The position numbers and the translations under genes were made by a program. Below are positions 1 to 4,675 of a DNA stretch of 6,606 nucleotides, in pieces; position 1 is the stretch's first letter; each line of letters opens with the position of its first letter. The DNA is taken from positions 1 through 6,606 of the forward strand of contig JAOZGN010000007.1 of NCBI GenBank assembly GCA_027491555.1, given 5' to 3'. Source of the DNA: Thermoproteota archaeon. GTDB taxonomy: Archaea > Thermoproteota > Korarchaeia > Korarchaeales > Korarchaeaceae. Below the pieces are notes generated by a model. That model was not told where the DNA came from and ran no database searches. It saw nothing but the letters and a program-made list of their open reading frames with translations.

Positions 1-1
1 C

Positions 2-373
2 TACCACAAGAGGTACCACAAGCTCTACGGGGCCAAGCAAGCCGGGCTTGACGTGCTCAGGCTCTACTTGCAGAGGCTCACCAACGACGACCTCGACTTC
101 ATCATATCCTCCGGCGTGGTGTCAGGCGAGGACATCTACGACATAGGAGCAAGGGGCAGGCTGGCGTCCGACATAGTCCGGCGGGTCTCCTCTGGCCTGA
201 AGCTCCTCAGAAGGCCTTCCGTGCTTAGGCAGCTGGTGAAGGTAAAGGAGTACATGGACAGGGCCGTCGAGCTGTACTCTAACTTCCCAGATTCTCCAGA
301 GGGGTTCGAGAGGTGGTACGCCGAGGAAAGGGCCCTCTTTAACGAGGTCCAGACGTGGATGAAGGGAGTCTAA
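2..373 (+). CDS. C-terminal part of an unrecognised protein (5' truncated)
   Basis: The frame is open from base 2 and ends with TAA at 371-373, giving 123 visible residues. A GTG at 53 could be read as a start, but the codons before it have the same composition and no stop, so I treat the gene as running in from the left. The visible part is charged and looks mostly helical: a Tyr/His/Lys-rich stretch (YHKRYHKLYG) at the edge, then leucine-rich helices, and a Trp-containing tail ending in WMKGV. I see no metal-binding motif, Walker motif or membrane segment. It converges on topA, with only 48 bases between the two stop codons. I do not recognise the family and assign no function. Confidence 0.75.
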   Translation, partial: YHKRYHKLYGAKQAGLDVLRLYLQRLTNDDLDFIISSGVVSGEDIYDIGARGRLASDIVRRVSSGLKLLRRPSVLRQLVKVKEYMDRAVELYSNFPDSPEGFERWYAEERALFNEVQTWMKGV

Positions 374-376
374 CCA

Positions 377-400
377 CCCTTCCCCTCCCCTTTGCCCCCC
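377..400 (+). terminator. Pyrimidine-rich tract, probable terminator of the first gene
   Basis: Starting four bases after the TAA stop there are 17 consecutive pyrimidines, then one G, then six C. Archaeal termination often occurs at pyrimidine or T-rich tracts without a hairpin. This tract is C-rich rather than T-rich and has no stem, so the call is tentative. No matching T-run is visible for topA on the other strand, so its transcript may read into the 3' end of the first gene. Confidence 0.35.
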
Positions 401-421
401 AATCCCGGCGGATCCATCTGA

Positions 422-2611
422 TCAGCTGGACCTGCGCCTCCTGACCACGAAGTAGTTCACCTTCTCGCACTGGGTGCATGCGATGAAGACCCCGTACCTG
501 CCCTTCCTGGGCACCGCCGGGGCTCCACACTCCCTGCACCGCAGGGGGGTCTGGTCGCAGTTGCCAAGGCACCGAAGGTACTGGAGAGTCCTCCCAGACT
601 TGGTGCGGACCCTGCCCCTGACGAGCGGCAGCCCGCAAACGCAGGCGTCGGTCAGGACCTCCTCGCCGGGATAAAGGTTGTACTTAACGTCACACTCCGG
701 GTAGGCCGAGCAGGATACGAACCTGCCATACCTAGACCTGCGGATGACCAGGGGTGACCCACACCTGGGGCACGTACCCACCTCGCGCGACGCGCGCCTG
801 TGGGCCCTCACGGCCTCGGCCAGCGACTGGCCCAGCTCGAGGCCTCGCTGCTCGAACTCACTCGCGATCTCCTCCAGCCTCTTCAGCGTGCTCTGGAGGA
901 ACTCCCGGTGGTCCATTCTCCCCAGCTCTATCTCCTGCATGGCCCTGTCAAGCTGAGCCGTCAGCTCAGGGCTCACTATCTCCGGAACGCTCTTCTCCAG
1001 GGCTCTGACCACGGCCTCTCCGATGGGCGTTGGTTTGAAGCTCTTGCCCTCCACGTACCCCCTCTCCCTGAGTATGTCGAGGATCTGAGCCCTCGTGTTC
1101 TTGGTCCCCAGGCCCAGCCTCTCCATCTCCCTGATCAGGCTCCTGGGGGTGTAGCGGGGGGGAGGTTGGGTCTCCTTCTCCTCGATCCTGACGTCGACGC
1201 ACCTCAGCCTCTCCCCGCTCTCGACCCTCGGAAGCTCCCTCTCCTCGGCCTTCGCGTAAGGGTAGACCCGCCTCCATCCCCGCTCGAGGATCACCCTGCC
1301 CGCGGCCCTGAAGGGGTGCCCCCTTACCTCCACGTCTACCCTAGTCCTCCTGTCCCTGCCGTCCGGCGAGAGCGTAGCGAGGACCCTCCTGGCTATGACC
1401 TCGTAGACCCTAGCGTGCCTCTTGGTGGGGAGGTCGTCGGGCCCCTTAGGGGCACCGACCACATGGATGCAGGGGTGGGCTGGGTCGTCCTTCCTTCCCT
1501 CCACAGGCCTGGGCCTCATGTTCTTCAGCACCCACTCTGCCACGTCCCTGAGCGGCTCCCATCTCTGGATCACCCTGACCATCGCCTCGAACTCCTTCCT
1601 GCCCCACTCCTTTGGGTACTTCTGACTCTCAGTGCCGATGTAGCTGATCAAGCCGGCCTCATAGAGTTGCTGAGCGATCCCCCTTGTCCTGTCGGCTATC
1701 TGTCTCGGCGTCAGGCCGGTGATCCTGCTGACCTCCACCTGCATGTCGGTGCCGTTGAACGGGGGCGGGGGAGGGACGCTGACCTCCCTTGCGCTGACCT
1801 TGGCCAGGCCAAACTCGTTTAGGACATCCTCCCTTATCTTCTCGGCCAGCTCCCTGTCCCAGATCCTGTCCTGTCCTTTGGGGGGTAGGGCGACGGCCTC
1901 GAAAGTCTCCCTCCTGGGCGTCTCGAAGGTGGCGGTGACTACGTAGTACTTGCGTGGAACGAAGTTCCTTATCTCCTCCTCCCTCTTGACTATCAGGGCC
2001 AGGGCCGGGCTCTGGACTCTCCCACCGGAGAGAACCTTAACCCAGCTGTGCTCCCTCGTAGACAGCGTGAGAGCGCGCGTCACGTTGGCCCCCCACTCGA
2101 GGTCGAGAACCCTCCTGGCCCATCCGGCGTTCGCCCTGGGGTAGTCGAAGGGCCTCAGATCGGCGAAGGCCCTCTCTATCGCCTCTGGGGTGAGGGCGGA
2201 GAACTCGGCCCTCAGTATCTCCTTCTCGCCCTCCCAGCCCAGGTATCGAACGATCTCCAGTCCTATGGCGGAGCCCTCCGTGTCCAAGTCTGTGGCGACG
2301 ATGATCCGATCAGCGTCCCTGCCCTCCTCGCGGATAACCCTCAGATAAGCGGACTTTGACCGGATGGGTCGAAACACGAGCTCCTCCGGGGGGTATATCA
2401 CGGGGAAGGTCCACTCCTTCTTTGAGTCGGGAAAGTCAAGCTCCAAGACGTGTCCAGATGCGGGGACAAGGACCCACTCCTCGCCATCCCTCTCGAATCG
2501 ATACAGGGTCACCCTGCCCCTCTTCTCCGACTTGGCGCTCCCTTCACCCAGGATCTGCGCTATCTTCTGGGCCACCCTGGGCTTCTCGGTGATTACGAGG
2601 ACCTTCCCCAT
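422..2611 (-). CDS. topA: Type IA DNA topoisomerase, archaeal TopA/topoisomerase III-like
   Basis: This 729-residue enzyme should relax negative supercoils and decatenate DNA by transient single-strand cleavage through a 5'-phosphotyrosine. The N-terminal TOPRIM domain has E9 (ITEKP) and D108-x-D110-x-E112 (DLDTEG), which bind Mg2+. The core carries GGRVQSPALALIV, Q314 and E318 (QQLYEAG), catalytic Y324 (SYIGTES) and H379 (AHPCI), then the KNTRAQIL and RERGYVEG motifs. The C-terminus has twelve cysteines in three groups: C614/C617/C634/C640, C657/C659/C681/C685 and C692/C695/C712/C715, read as zinc ribbons. The tail is RRRRSS. One residue is odd: the family arginine two after the tyrosine is G326 here (GGC at 1634-1636). 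The ATG at 2609-2611 sits about 29 nt downstream of a TATA box, suggesting a leaderless mRNA. No gyrase-type helicase domain is present, so this is not reverse gyrase. The family call is secure; whether it is best named TopA or Top3 is less so. Confidence 0.95.
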   Translation of the reverse strand: MGKVLVITEKPRVAQKIAQILGEGSAKSEKRGRVTLYRFERDGEEWVLVPASGHVLELDFPDSKKEWTFPVIYPPEELVFRPIRSKSAYLRVIREEGRDADRIIVATDLDTEGSAIGLEIVRYLGWEGEKEILRAEFSALTPEAIERAFADLRPFDYPRANAGWARRVLDLEWGANVTRALTLSTREHSWVKVLSGGRVQSPALALIVKREEEIRNFVPRKYYVVTATFETPRRETFEAVALPPKGQDRIWDRELAEKIREDVLNEFGLAKVSAREVSVPPPPPFNGTDMQVEVSRITGLTPRQIADRTRGIAQQLYEAGLISYIGTESQKYPKEWGRKEFEAMVRVIQRWEPLRDVAEWVLKNMRPRPVEGRKDDPAHPCIHVVGAPKGPDDLPTKRHARVYEVIARRVLATLSPDGRDRRTRVDVEVRGHPFRAAGRVILERGWRRVYPYAKAEERELPRVESGERLRCVDVRIEEKETQPPPRYTPRSLIREMERLGLGTKNTRAQILDILRERGYVEGKSFKPTPIGEAVVRALEKSVPEIVSPELTAQLDRAMQEIELGRMDHREFLQSTLKRLEEIASEFEQRGLELGQSLAEAVRAHRRASREVGTCPRCGSPLVIRRSRYGRFVSCSAYPECDVKYNLYPGEEVLTDACVCGLPLVRGRVRTKSGRTLQYLRCLGNCDQTPLRCRECGAPAVPRKGRYGVFIACTQCEKVNYFVVRRRRSS

Positions 2612-2636
2612 GCCCGACCCCGCCCGCCACCCGGCG

Positions 2637-2644
2637 ATTTAAGT
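2637..2644 (-). promoter_or_regulatory. TATA box of topA (leaderless promoter)
   Basis: On the minus strand the AT-rich element ACTTAAAT interrupts an otherwise very GC-rich region. Its centre is about 29 nt upstream of the A of the topA ATG, the spacing expected if transcription starts at or just before the start codon. No Shine-Dalgarno sequence is evident in the GC-rich spacer at the usual distance. Confidence 0.55.
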
Positions 2645-2747
2645 CCTTGCAGATCCACCCTCGATACCCACCTCCACATGGGCGGCGGGTCGGAGGGAGA
2701 TCGCCAGGAGTTCAGAATTGCCGACATTCAAATTCAGAAAACAACGG

Positions 2748-2753
2748 TTATAT
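2748..2753 (+). promoter_or_regulatory. TATA box of the superoxide reductase-rubredoxin operon
   Basis: TTATAT lies in the sequence GGTTATATCC, preceded by a purine-rich AGAAAACAACGG that could act as the BRE. The centre is about 39 nt upstream of the ATG at 2790, predicting a start near 2777 and a leader of about a dozen bases. The box lies downstream of an earlier in-frame ATG at 2718, which argues against that ATG as the translation start. Confidence 0.5.
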
Positions 2754-2789
2754 CCTCCCCGGCACCCTGCCGTTCGGGTGTCGAGTCCC

Positions 2790-3164
2790 ATGGAGAGGTT
2801 CGGAGACCAGATCTACACCCGTGAGAAGGAGGCCGAGCTGGGAGGGGAGAAGCACACCCCGCACATCGAGGCCCCAGACAGGGTGAAGGCTGGCGAAGAG
2901 TTTGAGGTCTCGATAATCGTCGGCAAGGACGTCCCTCACCCGAACACCGTGGAGCACCACATAAAGTGGATTCAGGTCTTCATCAGGGAAGAGGACAGGC
3001 CGTACAACCCCATCCACATCGCCACCTTCGATCTGGGCCCGGCCTACGCAGAGCCCAAGGTCACCTTCAAGATGAAGCTGGTCAAGTCGGCTACCCTCTT
3101 CGCCTTGGAGTACTGCAATGTCCACGGGGTCTGGGAGAACTCCAAGAGGATTGAGGTTGAGTGA
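2790..3164 (+). CDS. sor: Superoxide reductase, one-iron (neelaredoxin type)
   Basis: This 124-residue cytoplasmic enzyme should reduce superoxide to hydrogen peroxide at a single non-haem iron, without making oxygen as superoxide dismutase does. The sequence shows the hallmark motifs: GEKHTP with E20, K21 and H22; [10 protein letters not shown] with H50 and H56; and [10 protein letters not shown] with C109 and H112. By comparison with the Pyrococcus furiosus enzyme, H22, H50, H56, H112 and C109 form the Fe(His)4Cys centre, E20 is the sixth ligand in the oxidised state, and K21 helps guide the anion. There is no N-terminal desulforedoxin domain, so it is the one-iron class, and its length is normal. 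I chose the ATG at 2790 because the 24 codons in frame before it overlap the promoter and do not resemble the family. The rubredoxin gene follows 11 nt after the stop. An upstream regulator site is not evident. Confidence 0.95.
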   Translation: MERFGDQIYTREKEAELGGEKHTPHIEAPDRVKAGEEFEVSIIVGKDVPHPNTVEHHIKWIQVFIREEDRPYNPIHIATFDLGPAYAEPKVTFKMKLVKSATLFALEYCNVHGVWENSKRIEVE

Positions 3165-3172
3165 GGGGGATC
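3163..3172 (+). promoter_or_regulatory. Shine-Dalgarno site for rubredoxin
   Basis: GAGGGGGATC begins within the superoxide reductase TGA stop and lies just before the rubredoxin ATG. It closely resembles the archaeal consensus GGAGGTGATC. Together with the 11-nt gap it supports co-transcription and the chosen start of the 53-codon gene. Confidence 0.55.
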
Positions 3173-3175
3173 TCT

Positions 3176-3337
3176 ATGGCGAAGTGGAGGTGCACGGTCT
3201 GCGGGTACGTCCTAGACGAGGATAAGGGGGATCCCTCGCACGGGATAGCCCCGGGCACCAAGTTCGAGGATCTGCCGGAGGACTGGGTCTGCCCGATATG
3301 CGGGGCCTCCAAGGATCTGTTCGAGAGGGTCGACTGA
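3176..3337 (+). CDS. rub: Rubredoxin
   Basis: This 53-residue iron protein carries one electron at a time and is the usual donor to superoxide reductase in anaerobic archaea. Two knuckles are visible: C6-x-x-C9-G-Y (WRCTVCGYV) and C39-P-x-C42-G (WVCPICG), forming a Fe(Cys)4 site. The middle has the usual acidic and aromatic pattern: [21 protein letters not shown], and a C-terminal KDLFE. The length matches ordinary single-domain rubredoxins. The ATG at 3176 follows a good Shine-Dalgarno site, and the gene is the second in the superoxide reductase operon. The electron source feeding this rubredoxin, such as a rubredoxin reductase, is not in the window. Confidence 0.97.
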   Translation: MAKWRCTVCGYVLDEDKGDPSHGIAPGTKFEDLPEDWVCPICGASKDLFERVD

Positions 3338-3344
3338 GAGCCAG

Positions 3345-3362
3345 CCCCCTTTCTTCTTTCTC
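3345..3362 (+). terminator. Pyrimidine tract terminating the superoxide reductase-rubredoxin operon
   Basis: Eighteen uninterrupted pyrimidines with several T clusters (CCCCCTTTCTTCTTTCTC) begin seven bases after the rubredoxin stop. Such tracts act as archaeal terminators. A short perfect hairpin follows immediately. Confidence 0.5.
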
Positions 3363-3376
3363 GGAAGGCGCTTCCG
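3362..3376. repeat. Short inverted repeat between convergent genes
   Basis: CGGAAG and CTTCCG form a perfect 6-bp stem around a GCG loop. It lies in the 67-bp gap between rubredoxin and the convergent winged-helix gene and can form in either transcript. A second, weaker inverted repeat, CCTCT and AGAGG with a 6-nt loop, lies at 3386-3401 next to the winged-helix stop. Neither is followed by a T-run on the minus strand, so terminator or mRNA-end roles are only possible. Confidence 0.3.
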
Positions 3377-3404
3377 CTGGGACACCCTCTGTGGTTAGAG
3401 GCCC

Positions 3405-3668
3405 TCAGGAGACCGCCTTCCTCCCCTCGTCGGTTATGACGTAGACCCCCCTGCTGGGCCTAGACACCAGCCCCCTGTTGAGGAGCCCCCTCAGCTTGCC
3501 CGTTACTTTCCTCGTCGGCAGACCGGCGATCTCGGCTATCTTGGAGCAACCTGCTGGCTCCTTGAGAGACGCCAGGGCCTTGAGGATGGCGATGGCCTCC
3601 TCGTCGAGGTCGGCCTTGGCTCGCCCGCCTGAGCCCTTCGAGCCCCTCCTCTTCTTTCGGCAGGGCAT
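3405..3668 (-). CDS. Small winged-helix DNA-binding protein, putative transcription regulator
   Basis: From the ATG at 3666-3668 this is an 87-residue protein. It has a basic, flexible N-terminus (MPCRKKRRGSKG), then a helical region (LDEEAIAILKAL), a helix-turn-helix (GCSKIAEIAGLPTRKVTGKLRGLLNRGLV) and a wing (RPSRGVYVITDEGRKAV). The order of elements matches MarR/ArsR-like small winged-helix proteins. The frame stays open to an ATG at 3737, which would add 23 residues. I prefer the inner start because a TATA-like element is centred about 26 nt upstream of it, and because the extra 23 codons have A or T in the third position in 9 cases, against 13 of 87 in the remainder. The target and ligand are unknown. 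Two cysteines remain (PCRKK and AGCSK), so metal or redox sensing is conceivable but unproven. It converges with the superoxide reductase operon and diverges from an Lrp-type gene. Confidence 0.82.
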   Translation of the reverse strand: MPCRKKRRGSKGSGGRAKADLDEEAIAILKALASLKEPAGCSKIAEIAGLPTRKVTGKLRGLLNRGLVSRPSRGVYVITDEGRKAVS

Positions 3669-3691
3669 ACCAAAAAGCCCCACGGGACAGA

Positions 3692-3697
3692 GATAAA
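3692..3697 (-). promoter_or_regulatory. TATA-like element for the winged-helix gene
   Basis: On the minus strand TTTATC, within ACGTTTATCTC, is centred about 26 nt before the ATG at 3668. This is the same spacing as the promoter of the large surface-protein gene, and it suggests a leaderless transcript. If the longer start at 3737 were used, this element would be inside the coding sequence. Confidence 0.35.
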
Positions 3698-3790
3698 CGT
3701 TCACCCAGACGGCATTAAGCAGGCGCTTGGCTGCCATAGTCCCATATCTATTTGCCGTTTAACGCCAGATCTTTTAGAAGTTTCCATTCC

Positions 3791-3823
3791 AAAATAAAAA
3801 GGTTTCTTTTTCGAATTATTTAA
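3791..3823 (+). promoter_or_regulatory. AT-rich promoter region of the Lrp-family operon
   Basis: This is the most AT-rich block in the window. It holds two possible TATA elements: AAATAAAAA near 3792-3800 and TTATTTAA at 3816-3823. A perfect inverted repeat, AAAAAG-GTTT-CTTTTT, lies at 3796-3811 between and overlapping them. Lrp-family regulators commonly bind their own promoters at such AT-rich inverted repeats, so autoregulation is plausible. The upstream TATA would give a leader that includes the Shine-Dalgarno site; the downstream one would start within or just after that site. Confidence 0.45.
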
Positions 3824-3839
3824 TTGCGACCTCGGAACG

Positions 3840-3845
3840 GGAGGT
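3840..3845 (+). promoter_or_regulatory. Shine-Dalgarno site setting the Lrp-family start
   Basis: A perfect GGAGGT lies 11 nt before the ATG at 3857. It supports that ATG over an in-frame TTG at 3824, which sits directly on the TATA-like element and lacks a ribosome binding site. Confidence 0.55.
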
Positions 3846-3856
3846 TCGAGCGACTA

Positions 3857-4315
3857 ATGGTTAGGACCACAAAGGCTGGACTCGTGCTCGACGATAAGGA
3901 CCTAACCATAGTTAGCATTCTAATGAAAAACGGGAGGGTGACTTACAGGGAGCTGGCCGACGCTCTCGGGATAAGCGACGTCGCCGTCAGAAAGAGGCTC
4001 AACAGGCTGGAGAAGAGCGGAGTCATCCTTGGATACACCGCCGTGGTTGACCCCAAGGCACTGGGCTACAGAGTGACCTCACTGACCGGGGTGGACGTAG
4101 AGCCTGGAGATCTCATCAGGCTGGCCAGGGAGCTGGCGTCCAAGGAGTACGTCAAGGGAGCCTGGATAACGGCAGGCGACCACGCGATAATGCTGGAGAT
4201 ATGGGCGAGAGACGAGGAGGAAATGGATAGGATACTCAGGGAGATCAGCCAGATGCAGGGGGTCACGAGGGTCTGCCCGGCCGTGGTGACGGAGACCCTG
4301 AAGGCGAGGTGCTGA
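3857..4315 (+). CDS. Lrp/AsnC-family transcription regulator
   Basis: This 152-residue protein has the standard Lrp/AsnC layout and is expected to be a DNA-binding oligomer that senses an amino acid or related small molecule. Residues about 11-60 form the helix-turn-helix domain: LDDKDLTIVSILMKNGRVTY, then RELADALGISDVAVRKRLNRLEKSGVI, ending in the typical ILGYTAVVDPKALGY. Residues about 74-148 form the ligand-binding RAM domain, with GAWITAGDHAIMLEIWARD and MQGVTRVCPAVVTETLK. The length is normal for the family. I chose the ATG at 3857 because of the GGAGGT before it; an upstream TTG at 3824 would overlap the promoter. The effector cannot be told from sequence. The DUF167 gene begins 9 nt after the stop, so the two are probably co-transcribed, and an AT-rich inverted repeat upstream may be its own operator. 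Confidence 0.93.
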   Translation: MVRTTKAGLVLDDKDLTIVSILMKNGRVTYRELADALGISDVAVRKRLNRLEKSGVILGYTAVVDPKALGYRVTSLTGVDVEPGDLIRLARELASKEYVKGAWITAGDHAIMLEIWARDEEEMDRILREISQMQGVTRVCPAVVTETLKARC

Positions 4316-4324
4316 CCAACGCAC

Positions 4325-4549
4325 GTGAGGGTGCTGGTCCACCCCAGGGCGCGAAGGCTGGGGGTCGAGGTGGAGGGAGACCTCACGGTGGTCTACGTCC
4401 GATCGCCGCCAGAGAAGGGCAGGGCGAACGAGGAAGCGAGGGAGATCCTCGCGGAATACTTTGGAGTGAGCAAGAGCAGGATCAGGCTCGTCAAGGGACA
4501 GAGGTCGAGGGAGAAGGTGTTTGAGGTCGAGGGCGTGGGAGAACCGTGA
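4325..4549 (+). CDS. DUF167 (YggU-like) family protein
   Basis: This small protein of 74 residues belongs to the widespread DUF167/YggU family, whose biochemical role is not established. Family features visible are the early VHPRARR strand, the PPEKGRANEEA segment (P28, P29, G32, A34, N35), the helix REILAEYFGVSKSRIRLVKG, and the closing SREKVFEVEG strand. This corresponds to the beta-alpha-beta core of E. coli YggU but without its N-terminal and C-terminal tails. The start is a GTG at 4325; a second in-frame GTG at 4331 is possible. GAGGTG at 4306-4311, inside the end of the Lrp-type gene, may act as the ribosome binding site. It lies 9 nt downstream of the Lrp-family regulator, so it is probably the last gene of that operon, and a hairpin terminator follows. 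Nothing in the context explains the pairing. Confidence 0.9.
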   Translation: MRVLVHPRARRLGVEVEGDLTVVYVRSPPEKGRANEEAREILAEYFGVSKSRIRLVKGQRSREKVFEVEGVGEP

Positions 4550-4589
4550 ACTTGATCAGGGGAGAGTTTTCATACCTCTTTAGTATTTT

Positions 4590-4612
4590 CGGGGATTTAT
4601 TCCTCGATTTTC
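4590..4612 (+). terminator. Hairpin plus T-run after the DUF167 gene
   Basis: CGGGGA and TCCTCG pair in a 6-bp stem with one G-U wobble around a TTTAT loop, followed directly by ATTTTC. T-tracts also precede it (GAGTTTTC at 4564-4571, CTCTTTAG and TATTTTC before the stem). The arrangement fits a terminator for the Lrp-DUF167 operon, either as a bacterial-like hairpin or, as is more usual in archaea, through the T-tracts alone. Confidence 0.5.
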
Positions 4613-4645
4613 GCCAACAGGTGGGCGGTTGGGTCATGACATTAG

Positions 4646-4653
4646 ATTAAATA
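4646..4653 (+). promoter_or_regulatory. TATA box of the surface-protein gene (leaderless promoter)
   Basis: ATTAAATA is centred about 26 nt upstream of the ATG at 4676, so the mRNA is predicted to begin at or next to the start codon. No Shine-Dalgarno sequence is seen in the GC-rich spacer, which fits leaderless translation. Confidence 0.6.
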
Positions 4654-4675
4654 GGATGGCGTGCTGGGCGCAGCT

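Noticed and set aside
800..1822. A 340-codon open frame on the plus strand, antisense to topA
   Set aside because: It lies entirely opposite conserved topoisomerase motifs, its translation is Pro/Leu/His-rich low-complexity sequence, and long antisense frames are expected in GC-rich genes.
2710..2737. Loose repeats of TTCAGAATT and TTCAAATTCAG upstream of superoxide reductase, a possible operator
   Set aside because: The arms match imperfectly and without clear symmetry, so I could not separate them from chance in an AT-rich patch.
2718..2789. N-terminal extension of 24 residues for superoxide reductase
   Set aside because: It overlaps the TATA box, has no ribosome binding site, and is unlike known superoxide reductase N-termini.
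2770..2792. A possible tRNA T-arm-like sequence (GTTCGGGTGTCGAGTCCC)
   Set aside because: No acceptor, D or anticodon stem can be drawn around it, and it runs straight into the superoxide reductase start.
2748..3125. A minus-strand frame of 125 codons opposite superoxide reductase
   Set aside because: It is the shadow of a clearly conserved gene and has no motif or promoter of its own.
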